NCBI GenBank assembly: GCA_963930655.1
Contig: OZ005619.1
Span: 19,987,752-20,051,751 of the forward strand
Origin: Myrica gale
Lineage: Eukaryota > Streptophyta > Magnoliopsida > Fagales > Myricaceae
DNA length: 64,000 nt
Reading direction: 5' to 3'
Shown here: piece after piece, positions 44,793 through 56,208 of the stretch
How the letters are laid out: each line of letters starts with the position of its first letter
Position numbering within the stretch: position 1 is the stretch's first letter
The notes under the pieces: generated by a model
What the model saw: only the letters and a program-made list of their open reading frames with translations
Database searches by the model: none
Told to the model about the DNA's origin: nothing
Translations under genes and position numbers: made by a program

Positions 44793-45622
44793 TAATCATC
44801 CTTCCATTTCCACTTCCAAGTACGTTTTCCATGAAAAAAGATCAATATCCCAGATTGAACCCCCAAACAACGCAGGTCGACCAAAGACCCACAGACGCTT
44901 ATTCTGGTATTTCACGGACGATTAATTATCTCAGGAAACCTCACCACATAAGCTGGGATCACCTCACCAGCCAAGGATAAGCAGCAGAACCTGTCCCTGA
45001 GATAGATCTTACTACTGTACTTTCAAGCCCAAGAGAATCGCATTATCATCCTCGATTCATAAAAACCATTTCATATTGTTCCCATCTCAACAATCTAACA
45101 CTGTATAGTGACTTAAAAATTTCCGAGGCATTAAGCCACTTCTTGCAAGCATGCTATACAACCGGGCATCCAGACACTTAAGAGAAAAAGAAAACAAAAA
45201 CGAACAAAGCTTAATGTCGGAGAAAAAGACGCGAAGACGAGCCGAGAACAGGAAAAAGCTAATGGATTTCTTGCAAAAGGCACAGCCTTCAACAGAGAAC
45301 AAACTAGAATGCAAGCATATAGCACGAAACCAGCCTGTTAACAATATCTAAGGCAACTGTGAGCTGAACCCAGCGTCTATCTGGGATTTATAAGCCAATC
45401 TAGAACTCCATTACGGTCCTGTTAAGGAAAGTCGCAGGGCTATGAAAATCCAGAAACTAATGAAAGCAATCCATGGGAGACGCCTCCCCCATCTTCGAAA
45501 GGACTTTTACCCACAATACATTACTCTGATAATGCATCAACAAAAGGACTTCTACCGCAACACATTACCCCTGGGAAGGGGTACTGAAGCTAGGTACCTT
45601 CTTGACTGGACAGCATCATCGA
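44793..45622. other. 3' flank of the RH8-type gene
   Basis: The 3' untranslated region of the helicase probably extends from 45622 to about 45100. The frames at 45087-45344 on both strands and 45442-45627 have no recognisable domain. No other gene is visible. Confidence 0.4.
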
Positions 45623-45623
45623 C

Positions 45624-46143
45624 CTAAAAGAGAGAAGCAAAAAAAAAAAAAATCAATTTATGCCTTAACAATTGTTAACATTTATCCAAAATCATTGTGG
45701 TCCAAGAAACCTAATTAGTCAGGCCAATCTAGCATCGACAAAAACCACATGCTGATAAACATCTAGTAACTAGCCAGAACCTGTGCAATGCAAGAATAGT
45801 ACGACTAAAATAGCAGTCAACCACAATGGCACCTTGCATCTAAAAAGCGGAATTGATTATTGAAAAGGAAAACAAATCAGACATTGCACCTATCATTATC
45901 GGGAATACCATAAAAATGATTTCTTCTCCTGGTTTGGGGGAGAGGGGAAGAAAATGAAGCATAAATAAGCTTCGACATTGGGTATAATCATTACTAGTAA
46001 ATTAAAAAGATGTTAAAGAAAAAGTTACACCATTCATTCAATAACTTCACTAGAAAACAAACATGCACATTCAACTTTCCAAGTCAAATAACGTTAAAGG
46101 GATAATTAGGAAGCATAACTATGCCATAACATATTTTACTCAC
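45624..46143 (-). other. Probable 3'-untranslated intron of the RH8-type helicase
   Basis: Thirty-five bases past the helicase TGA, a consensus donor ACG|GTGAGT (46143) occurs. About 520 bases on, an acceptor with a pyrimidine tract, CTCTCTTTTAG, ends at 45624. The sequence between has no coding content. Whether it is spliced needs transcript evidence; an intron this close to the stop need not trigger nonsense-mediated decay. Confidence 0.5.
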
Positions 46144-46178
46144 CGTCGTTAGCCACATAGCAAGATATCTATCACCAG

Positions 46179-49100
46179 TCACCGGCAGTAAATAGCCTGA
46201 TCAATATGTGGAGGAATTTGCTTGATCTCAGTCCCGAGTTCTTGCTCAATCCTATACCTATTGGGAAGAACACGGGTAAATCAGTAAATCCTGAAGCCAC
46301 CAATAAAAAGATAGTATTTACTTCAAAATCACATACAAGACAGAACAACACATACAAGTTAAAGCGATCCTCATAGGTGATCAAATTCACAGCTAAACCG
46401 AGGTGCCCAAACCTTCCTGATCGACCAACCTGCATGTAAATTGAGTATCAGTAAGCATAGAACACATGGAGAAATCTGCATGCAAAAACAGAATCCTACA
46501 TACCCTGTGCAGATATGTTTCTGAATTCTTGGGAAAATCGAAGTTAATAACCACATTGACTGCTTGAATGTCTATTCCCCTTGTAAATAGATCTGTCATT
46601 TCATCATACCAAAATTAAAAATTAAAAGAACTAATAACGGTCACAGACATCAGGAAACTGGGCAAATCACGGCAAGCATATACTTTTTGTGAAAAAAAAA
46701 GTAAAAAACAACAAAAATGGTTAAAAATACAGCCAACACATACAAGGAAAAATAATTCATTGTATTCCACCAATAGTTTTGGCACCCTCAAAAGAATCAT
46801 CCCTGGAAGTCTAAAACTAACACATTACATGACAACAACCATATAATTTCACCATCCAGCACCAGTTGTGTATCCACTAGAAAAAGCTAACCCACCTCCA
46901 AAAAAAAAGTAAACTAAAGAGAACACCACCTAAACGGCATTATACAACAACTGACATTCAATAACACGTCAGGTCCATCTCTCTAAAGAAAGCTTCAATA
47001 AGGTGAGGAAAAATAAGGTATGTAGCGGAGGTTAGGAAGGATAACAATAGAAGCTACATGTCTGATTAATTAAAGCAACATACCAGTACAAACAAGATTC
47101 CTGCATGCACCATTGCGGAAATCATGAAAGACTCTGTTACGATGGTCTTGAAGCATCTTTGCATGAATATAGAAACAAGAATAACCAATTTCTGTAATTT
47201 TCTTGGCCAACAGTTCAACTCGATTCACAGAATTGCAGAAGATGATTGATTGGTTTATTTGCAGCTGAGACAAATACATCATGTTATCTTCACAAATAGA
47301 GGGAAATAAAAGGATACATGCACCAATAGTCCATAACAAAACAAACCTTAGAGAAAAGAGTGTTTAGGCAGTGGACTTTCTGTCGTTCTTCAACAAAAGC
47401 ATAAAACTGAGTTATACCCTTCAGGGTAAGCTCATCCATAAGATTAATAATGTATGGCTTTTGAAGATATCTATCTTTAAAGTCTTTGACTGTAACAGGA
47501 AATGTTGCTGAAAACATCAAAATTTGACGGGTTGGAGACACAAATCGAATCAGCTGCTCTATTGAAGGTTGAAATTCAGGAGACAACAGCTTATCTGCCT
47601 ACGAGACATCAAGGAATATGCAATCAGATTGTGCAGTTCATGACAATTAAACCAACTAATTGGATGTAAAAAAAGACTCAAACAAGAAACGAAGGAAGTA
47701 ATCTACTCGACATAAATTAGATTTTCAAATACAATAAACCACTAAAGAGGTGCCTATGGGGCAAAAAATCCAGGAGAGTCTGAACAGAATCAGTGATTGA
47801 AAGAAAGAAAATGAATCTCACAATCAAATAAGCTAAAAAGGAAAATATAAAAAAATGTCGACAAATGATAGTTACAAGTGGGAATCAGAGCATTATATTC
47901 CTAAACTAAATGGTAGAATCTGAGCCATTCGAACTATTGCAACAATAGAATTGTAGAAAGAAAAACTGCTACTTGATGAATCAACTTTACAACCAACAAA
48001 TGACTATTTTTAAACGTTTTCTTTAGTGAGAGATGAAAGAAAGAAAAAGAAATTTGAAAAGATAAAAGCAAACCCCCGCAATCTGAACATCCTAGAACAC
48101 GAACAGGAAAATAACCATCATTGCTAACAAAATAAGATATTAAGCATTTACCTCATCCATAACAAGCATAGAACAGTCTTTCAAAATGCAAACACCCTTT
48201 TTTGCAAGATCTAGGATTCTTCCAGGAGTTCCAACTAGTAAATGAACTGGTTGATATAAGCGCATGATATCATCCTTTAAGCTAGTACCACCTGTTGTAA
48301 CCATAACTTGGATTTTCAAATGCTTCCCAAGTTCTTTACAGACTTGTGATGTTTGAAGAGCCAACTCTCGAGTTGGAACAAGTATAACAACTGCATAAAA
48401 AAGAAAATTTCAAGTCAATCCAAGTATAACAATTGCATAAAAAAGAAAATTTCAAGTCAATACACAAAATGGAGACAAACAACCGTCGACATCAATTTCG
48501 AATGTGTATAGCTGTGCAAGAAACGTGATAATAACAGTTTTTTTCTAGATCTCACTCATGTATCAAAGAGGCATACTATATTATCTTGAATAGCTGCAGT
48601 AGCCATTATCATTTGACCAAGACCAACAAATGCTATGCAACTGGATGTATTGAGCTGCTGGAGAACAAACCTTGAATAGCATTGTTATCTTGATCAATTT
48701 TTTCCAATGCTGGAATGCAAAATGCAGCCGTTTTCCCAGTTCCATTTTTTGCTCTAGCAAGAATATCACTCCCAGTTAAAGCAATCGGAATACTTTCCTC
48801 CTGAATAGGAGATGGTCTTTCAAAACCCTTCTCATATATTCCCATAAGCAACTCACGCTTCAGAAAGTAGTCCTCAAATTCATTTCCCTTAGTTGCTGTC
48901 ACATCCTGAACACAAACATTGACAACCACATGAGGGCTAGTTTGAAGGTTAGAAAGTATCGCTATGCCTCCAAACACAATTATAACATACATGTCCAACC
49001 ACAATAAATACATACCTTGATGCTAAATATCCACAATCAGTGTATGCAGACCTTAATAATTCCACACCAAACAAGGTTCTTAATCTTTCACCGTTTATTA

Positions 49101-52100
49101 TTTTACAAGCCTAAAGACCAAGTACTAACACTGTTTCTCTGGCGCAGAAGTGGCCAAGAAATTTTCTGAATTTTGAAAATGACAGAATTAGGAGGCATTT
49201 ATGCCCTTCTTCACGTGCAAAAAAATTATTTATAATGCAAATTTAGGTCAAGCTGCTTCACCGGATAGTTATTGTACAGTTGTAAAAACATACAATAGAG
49301 AGAATTGATGTAGAAATTTATAACTTTGAAGGGTGTTTTATGCACTTTATAGAGGGGTGTTTTCCACTACTATTGGTCCACAAATAAAAAATACATTCCA
49401 CCCCAGTAAAGGGGGCAAAAAGAAGCAACACAATAAAAAGAAACATTTTTTATAAGTACACAATAAAAAGAAACATATAAGAGTAGAATGCATACAATTT
49501 CAGCCCTGAATAGTTATCTAATAAAGTATGTGGCAACAATTTGATCGTATGATAACTCATTGCAAAAGCATTCAAGGTCATACCTCAGTTCTATAGCGTG
49601 TATCAGCTGGCGGTATCTTTAGTGTTGCCTTCCAATCTTGAGAACTGGAAATAAAAAATACAGCGGAGGAAAACCAATTGGAATTCAGATATTATGTCAA
49701 TACATGCCCTAACACATCTAATTTGCACCAAACAGATTTAGCAAAATTAATGAAATCAACACAAACAAGTCACAAATGGAATCAGCAAGAAATTGGTCGC
49801 AGTTGCTACTTGATATATAATACCAAAATTCCCATTCGGTGCTTAAACACATTGCGCACTTGAACAACTTGCAAACTCAAAAACAATACGAAAGCCACAG
49901 TAATGTAAAAGAGACCTTGGGAATTATCAAGACGATAAGAACAAACTTATCCTCTCCAAAACCAGACATCAAACCCACTCTTCTACAACAATGGAGTAAT
50001 GGTGATCCTACTTGCAACACTCGAAGCATATGTAATCAGAACAATCCCTGCTGGAGCACAGTTCTTCTTACAATAACCACTTTACGATGAAAAAAATCTA
50101 AAATTTATTAACTGTTCAGAATGAATCAGACAAGTAGTTCATTCTTATTATAATATGGTGTCGTATCTCTATCGAAATGGGCTCCCATGTCCTGGAAATG
50201 AAACTTTGTAAGAGTTTTAACACAACTAAAACCAATATACCTTATATATTCTGGATACAGATAAACAAGCGGAAAACAGATTCATGTGGGGGACATTTCT
50301 ACCTAAAATAGGGTGGTACTCAATCCAACTAGACTTAAAGTAAATTCCCTTCACATGTCGTCTGATCCACATGACAGCAATAAGAGGTACTGGAAATAAA
50401 ACTATATACTATTTTTTTTTCTTCAAAAAAAAACTATAACATACTCAAGTGTAACATTGGAGCTAAAATGGAATCAGTTGAGATGCTGAAATACAAACTG
50501 GCAATCACATGCATTAGTAATTGGTAACCAAGAAGAGCAGCTACGAATACAATTGCTATACCAACCCCCTTGCATAGATTCACTATACATGCACATGCCA
50601 ACATGGCCTGCTATATATATTTTGGGCCACTTAAATAGGTAATGATTGGAACTTTCGACATTAGTAACAGCCCTTAGCCATAACTAAGGCCTCAGTCCCC
50701 CTTCAGGTACAACTACAAGCAACTCCTAGCATCAACTCATGGCAAATCAACCATTGAATATTCACAAACACAACACGCAAATATTTTTTTTTTTGATAAG
50801 TAAGACACTCTTATTAAAGAGAAAAAACAAAAGCACAAAACAGAGGGATCAACAGTACAAGGGACTATACTGAAAATCCAAACCCAAACCCCACAACAAA
50901 AGACCTCCCACGGCGCCAAGCACTGCCAAACTAACCCAACAAACGAAAGCCCCACCTATTACACAATCAAAGCCAAAGTCTGCCCTTTGTTTTTGGTCTG
51001 CCTAGCGGTCGAAGAAGACCCTTCATAATTAATCGATGAATGCAATCCCTTTAACTCCCGAATCATCCGTCCCCCTGATTTGTTGGATTTTTTTTAGCGA
51101 AGCGGTACCCGATTGCGTTCCAAAGCAACGAAGAGATTCCTCAACTCCTCCTCGTGACCATCACTCGACACTCCAACCAAATGTCCTACAGAGGAAACCA
51201 TATCTAATACCCAATCTGGAGATTTCCCCTCCAAACCGTCTCTAGGAAAACTGACCGCCAAGGGGTCAACATGCACCAGTTCCTCCACGGGATCACGTAG
51301 AGGCTCGCTTACCTCTCTAACCTCTATCTCTAGAGAATGTGCCCCAAGAGAGGAACTGGTGTCACCTCCAGAGAGGGTCCCCCGAAAGCCCTCCCCCACC
51401 TCCAGACCACCGAATGGAGCCCCAGAAGACAGATCCTGAAAAGTATCCCCCGAAAGCCCTCCCCCACCTCCAGACCTCCTATGGAGCATCCCATCCTGAA
51501 GATCGGCTGTGTCTGGCGTCGAAAAGCTGAATCCTGACGTCTCCGGCGCTGCCCACTTCTTGTCGCCAACTTCTACAGTCTGAGCTGGCTCCGACGAGTC
51601 ACCGGAACCCTTCCCGGCCACCACAGACCACGTCGGGATCCCCCTCTGGGACGACCCATCATGAAGGTCAGCCTGGTCTGGCGCCGACAAGCTGCATCCC
51701 GACGTCTTCGGCACTGCCCGCTTCTTTGCGTCAACATCTACTGGTTGATCCGGCGCCGGCAAATCGCCGGAATCCTGCCCTGCCACCGCAGACAGCGTCG
51801 CCTGAGGAGACCCATCCACCGGCAAAGATTTCTGGCCATCATCCTGCCCATCACCCTTCTCCGATTTCCCAGTTGATTTCCCCACAGCCGCAAGCTCGAA
51901 TAACTGGGTCACTGGGCCGGGTTGACATAACGTTGAGTGACACAACACGCAAATATAAGCCGCTGTAATTCCTTTCTACCCTAGGGGTTACTTCCCTGCT
52001 TCATTTTATGCACTCTAATAAGTCACCACATCTCAAGCACGATTTTGAGACCAAAAATTCATACATTTCAACTACACAATAAATTATATATAGATTTCTA

Positions 52101-52511
52101 CTAAGCTTACATTCTCTATTAAATCCACCCATTCCATCAAAAGGATACAAACTCACCAATTTAACAATATACAGGTGATGTTTGTTTGTTAAAATGTTGG
52201 GAGTAAAAATGTTGAGGGTTTGAAGTTTGTGAAAAAGTGGAGAGTAATGATTTAAATGAATTTTTTTATATTTATTTAGATTAAAAAGTAATGATTTGAC
52301 AGGGAGAGAATTTTGTGGTATTATGTTATAGGCCGGTTCCCAAACTTCTCCACAGTCAAACGTGAGTACAAATGCAGGTTATATATTACACGGAAAAGCA
52401 CCTTGAGTCGACGGCCTCAGACTGCACGGTCTTCTCGACCTCATCGACAATTGAATCTGCACCTCCCAACTGGCCCCTCCTAAGCCACTGTTGCTGCTGC
52501 TGATAATGATA

Positions 52512-52542
<31 letters not shown>

Positions 52543-52670
52543 TGCAGCATCATGTTCCTCTGCACGTACTGTTGCTGCGGGACCCTCGACTGGAAAGCCG
52601 GGTTCGGGTTCATTACTCCCCCTCGGCCGGCGCCTATCCCCGGTGGATATCTCCCTCTATTGTTATTCAT
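46179..52670 (-). CDS. RH8: DEAD-box RNA helicase, RH6/RH8/RH12 type (DDX6/Dhh1 orthologue), 9 exons, 492 aa
   Basis: Exons: 52402-52670, 49584-49644, 48671-48905, 48152-48390, 47347-47598, 47084-47264, 46504-46592, 46356-46429, 46179-46257. Phases agree and the total is 493 codons with stop. Motifs: Q motif [18 protein letters not shown] (162-169), Ia PTRELA (194-199), II DEAD (267-270), III SAT (298-300), VI HRVGRSGR (441-448). The N-terminus ([18 protein letters not shown]) has a low-complexity glutamine tract (residues 43-53 and 57-61). The ending AIYCR and the [11 protein letters not shown] block identify the DHH1 clade. Known role: P-body helicase in mRNA decapping, translational repression and stress granules; the glutamine-rich tail promotes condensation. 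Intron 1 (2.75 kb) holds a LINE and a MITE. The choice among RH6, RH8 and RH12 is a guess. Confidence 0.96.
48379..48462. repeat. 42-base tandem duplication across a helicase splice acceptor
   Basis: 48379-48420 and 48421-48462 are identical except for two bases. The first copy contains the exon-4 acceptor (TTATGCAG on the minus strand) and the first 12 exon bases. In the second copy the acceptor CAG is CAA, so only the exon-proximal copy is usable. Confidence 0.9.
49645..50767. other. Helicase intron 1, proximal part
   Basis: Intronic AT-rich DNA between exon 2 and the LINE insert. No repeat termini or nested gene recognised. The overlapping plus-strand frames at 49678-50090 have no domain. 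Confidence 0.5.
50785..51939 (-). mobile_element. LINE derivative with ORF1 tail but no visible reverse transcriptase, in helicase intron 1
   Basis: The insert is bounded by a perfect 17-base duplication ACACAACACGCAAATAT (50768-50784 and 51940-51956). It has a poly(A) tail on the minus strand preceded by GTCTTACTTATCA. It lies in the same direction as the helicase gene. A long frame (51094 to about 51939) enters from the truncated 5' end; it is Asp/Gly/Ser-rich and ends [19 protein letters not shown]...[13 protein letters not shown], like the end of plant LINE ORF1. A further [15 protein letters not shown] phrase lies just downstream in another frame. The sequence then passes to the 3' end with no RT or endonuclease motif, so it looks internally deleted. 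Confidence 0.82.
52172..52345. mobile_element. Tourist-like MITE family A fragment in helicase intron 1
   Basis: It contains TGATGTTTGTTTGTTAAAATG, GTTTGTGAAAAAGTGGAGAG, TTAAAAAGTAATGATTTGAC and GGGAGAGAATTTTGTGGTAT, matching family A in order. The right end is less clear. Confidence 0.5.
52491..52558 (-). repeat. CAG/CAA glutamine-codon repeat in helicase exon 1
   Basis: Two runs of mixed CAG and CAA codons encode 11 and 5 glutamines separated by tyrosine/histidine codons. Mixed codons limit slippage, but lengths may vary between alleles. The leucine-rich frame on the plus strand here is its antisense shadow. Confidence 0.9.
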
Positions 52671-52705
52671 AGCACCGATTCAAACCCCACCCAAAAGGTC
52701 GAAAA

Positions 52706-52958
52706 CTAGGGTTTGCTACTCGGAAAGCTACGACGCAAGTATGCTCTGGTGGCAGAGATCGTAAATTAGAACAAACACCCGCGGTGTTATGACCTGTTAG
52801 CGCTAGATGCAAACTTTTCCAAAAAATCAAAACCTAAGTACACAAAATTTCTAAAGTCTAGGGTTTCTCGAGATGGCAAGATCGCAGACTTAGAGCGGAA
52901 CCAAGAGTAAGAGTCTGCACTCGACGATAGAGAAAAAATTCTTTACGAGCTAGGGTTT
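52706..52958 (-). promoter_or_regulatory. Three telo-box motifs in the helicase leader/promoter
   Basis: AAACCCTAG occurs on the minus strand at 52706-52714, 52858-52866 and 52950-52958, upstream of the start codon at 52670. Telo-boxes are enriched close to the transcription start of plant genes for translation and RNA metabolism. The transcription start itself is probably near 53250, just after a GA-rich tract, so these would lie in the leader or a leader intron. Confidence 0.6.
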
Positions 52959-53437
52959 CGCGACAGCAATATCGCAAATTAGAGCAAATTCCCAAAACGG
53001 TTAGAGATCAGCGGAGATTCGGAAGCCTAAGGAACAAGAACTGAAAGGGTTTGATACAAAACCACTAGAGAAGGGAAAATCAAAGAAACAAAAAAAAAAA
53101 AAAAACTGGAAAGGAGATAAGGATTCAGAGAGGGCGGGATCGTAAATTAGGACAAAAACCGTGGTTTGTTCTCTGTACAGATCTAGCAGATCGGAAATGA
53201 GAGGAGGGAATTTTTTTTTGGAGGGGAGGACCGAGAGCGAGAGAAATGGAAGGTCTCCTCTTTGTTAAAAGCTTTTGAAGAGAGAGAGAGATAGAGGGAT
53301 TTTGAGGAGCTTGATGCTGTTGGGTCTGGGGGTTACGGGAAAGCCCACAAAAAACAGAACAAATCGCCGTCCCGAGCGAATGAGAATCCTAGGGCATCGT
53401 CAGAAAAGACAGATTGTTTCTAATTTGCTCAAAGACC

Positions 53438-53890
53438 CTGCTTAGTTTGATACCCACAATTTGAGGGTATCAAAATTTTGACCAATTTAGTCTCAATTAT
53501 TTAGATTTAATAATAAAAAATATATCACATAATTTTTTATTATTATAATATTTATTAAAAATCTTCTCTCTTCACTTTCTCATTGACTCGTAACATATTT
53601 TTACTTTATAGTATTTCTCAAACCTCAATACCCAAAATTTTTATACTCAAACATCCTCTAAATACATTTAAAAAATTTCAGCATCTACACATCCACACTC
53701 TAAGGACATATTTATTTGTCCAAAATTTTAGAGAACCAAAATTTTTAACAAAATAAACACTTTAAAATTTTCAACTTTTATGCATATACTTCAAAATTTT
53801 TACAAACCCCAATAAACTTCAACGTTCAAAAGATTCTCAAAATTTTAAGAATATTCTTAAAATTTCTCTAAACAAATATATACTTAATTT
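53438..53890. mobile_element. Two adjacent MITE remnants
   Basis: 53438-53662 is an inverted relative of the 15.4 kb copy (AATTTTTTATTATTATAATA, CTCAAACCTCAATACCCAAA). 53700-53890 is an inverted relative of the 2.3 kb copy in the MCTP intron (ACAAACCCCAATAAACTTCA). Just beyond, at 53918 and 53981, a roughly 63-base unit (TTAGAAGTTTTxTTGAGGATTCAAxCAATAAA) is tandemly duplicated. Confidence 0.55.
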
Positions 53891-54049
53891 TTTAAAAACT
53901 CAAATAAATCTTAATTTTTAGAAGTTTTTTTGAGGATTCAACCAATAAAAAGGAAACTTCTTGTGCTTTGATTACATTATTTAGAAGTTTTGTTGAGGAT
54001 TCAAGCAATAAATAACATTTACTGAAAGTTCTGGGCCTTCTGTTTTCAA

Positions 54050-55310
54050 CTCGAAGGTAGTAAACAACATGCTGCAAAGTTCTCTCAGTGTCCGCCATTT
54101 TCGGCACCAACCTTTCCTTCAGTACCTCATCGACTGAGGATGCTAACTCCTATCTGAGATTGACAACTTTTTTTCCTTTAATGCTTTCATTCAAAGCAGC
54201 AAGAATGCCCTCCTTCATCTCTGACTCTGCTTGCAGTTTTTCTACATTTTTTACTTGAGCCTTTTGCCATCTGCATCTTCAACTCCTTAAGTTTGGCCCC
54301 TAGTCCTGCTTCGTCTCAATCTCCCTGCCTACTGACATAATCAGCCTCAAGGATACTCGGCACTCACCTTCCATCTCAACAGCTCAGTCACTCGAGTCTT
54401 CTGGAATCACTTGATAATGTCTCTTGGAATCTACTCTAGCTCTTTCTTTGTTCTCTCCACTTCCTCGACCGAATCTTTGTCCATGTAATCCCCTCTCAAC
54501 AATTTTTCCTGAGCATTCTTCAGAAGTTCCATCTTTGCTTTGATCTCAGGTGGAATTTTATGATTAATCTCACCCTTTAGTTCTCACTTTTATCTTCGAT
54601 CTCAATGAGGCTGCTAACAATTAACGTTCCAAGCTTGTACTTTAACCCAAGATAGGCCCCTGGCCGAGACAAGATGTGTTTAAATTCCTGCATTACTCCG
54701 TGCATGCCCTCCTAACTTCAAGAATAGGGGCTGATCAGGTGGATTCACGGGTTTTGACGACTGTGACTCGTTTGATTCAAGCTTCTGTTGTAAGCACATT
54801 TAAAGGAATGCTCTGGTAATCTCTTTGTTTACATCTTACTTGAATTTCTCAATTGTTTGGATGGTCCATCTTCAAGAACTTCTTTGGACTCTCAAGCTCT
54901 GGTATCATATCAGGCGCAGTCTCTAGCATGGTGTTTTCTGACGGCTTCATGCTGCGTTTCCTCTCTGGGTCCACCGGAATGCCTTCTTGGAAGCCTCCAA
55001 TTGACCGGAATTTGAGCCTCCAGTGGTTGAGAGTTCTTTTTGTGATCCATGCGTCTCCAGTTCCTACAATGAGCGCATGATAAGTGGGGGGATAAGTAGG
55101 AAACACCACACCCAAAGATGAGAAGATCAAAGCGGCTAAACGAAATATGGGGAGCATAAAATACACATTTCCATTCCTCAAGGCAATACTTAAGCGTTTA
55201 CCTCTAGCAAAGTTGACAACTGGTTCTTTCAAATCCAACTGTTCGGGTTTAGCTCCAGTAAAGGTTCTGCTGTGGATGTTGCTTATGTGGTTGACAGGAC
55301 AAAATGGCAA
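54050..55310 (-). pseudogene. Decaying multi-exon gene, family not identified
   Basis: On the minus strand a 153-codon frame (54849-55310) contains a plausible intron (donor AGAG|GTAAAC at 55201, acceptor ATTGTAG at 55064) joining NFARG to TGDAWITKRTLNHWRLKFRS. Further down, in different frames, are QSSKPVNPPDQPLFLKLGGH, GAYLGLKYKLGTL and a helical, charged stretch LLKNAQEKLLRGDYMDKDS...VERTKKELE, then ESEMKEGILAALNESIKG. Stops and frame changes separate these blocks, so the gene is broken. The LKYKL and charged-helix parts faintly recall the C-terminal extension of plastid carboxyltransferase alpha, but I cannot support that. Confidence 0.5.
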
Positions 55311-56208
55311 TCGGTGCTAACATGTGTGCTCTTCGTCTATTTAATATTTGTTGGTGAATTTTAATATTTTATTATAATTTATTCATTAAATTAGTTTTAC
55401 TCTTCAATTTCGGCATTTGCCAGCTGAACTCCGGACAACTGGGAGGATTGCCTTGAAACGAAAGCATTTTCCGATTTACCAAGACCGAAGGCATATTGGT
55501 TTTCAGAAAAAATTTAAGAATTTTAATAATAGTTTAAATATTTGAGTAATATTTAAAATTTATTGATATGCGAACTTATTAAATTGTATTAATACCTGTA
55601 AAAAATATATTATTGAATTATATTAGTATAATTGTAACAGTAATATTATAAATATAAATTTAGAAAATTAAAATTAAATTCTTAAATTTTTAGCGAGAAA
55701 AACATGCCTTAAAAACAGAAAAGAAATAAAGTCTTAAAACAGTGCAGAAGTGACAGAACAACTGAGATTAGACGGTGGTCCTCACGCGCATGAAAGGTAA
55801 GTGTGGTTGAGATGCATTTTTATCCATAAAAAAAATGACACGTCATTATAATTTTTTGACAGATTTGTATTGTCCAGCGTTCAAGACAGGGCCCACCGCG
55901 GTCGGTTCCACTGGAACTCACGAGAAAATGCAACCGGCTTTTTGTTTTTGTTTTTTGTTTTTTTCTTCCTTCTTTCTGCTGCTGCTTCTTCTTCTTCATT
56001 ATGAATCGAGCTCCGTATTGCGTTCTTCTGCAGAGACAAAACACACAGGCCTCCAACCTACGTGTTCGATACCCAGTTGGCCTTAACGAGAGGGCCTGGT
56101 TAATTATTAGCATAAAACATTGTAGGAACTATTTGCTTGAGAGTTGAGAAATAGCCTTGTGCAGAAACGCTATTCAATGCTTTTGCCAAACTCACCTTTC
56201 CGGCGTAT
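55311..56208. other. Intergenic stretch, nothing recognised
   Basis: AT-rich with no termini. The opposing frames at 55820-56113 overlap a T-rich tract and show no domain. Confidence 0.35.

Noticed and set aside
45087-45351. Overlapping plus and minus frames near the helicase 3' end
   Set aside because: Located in the presumed 3' untranslated region; no domain and no splice signals.
51337-51968. Proline/arginine-rich plus-strand frames inside the LINE
   Set aside because: Antisense of the longer, compositionally coherent LINE frame; no start context or homology.
52491-52764. Leucine-rich plus-strand frames
   Set aside because: Antisense of the CAG/CAA glutamine tract in helicase exon 1.
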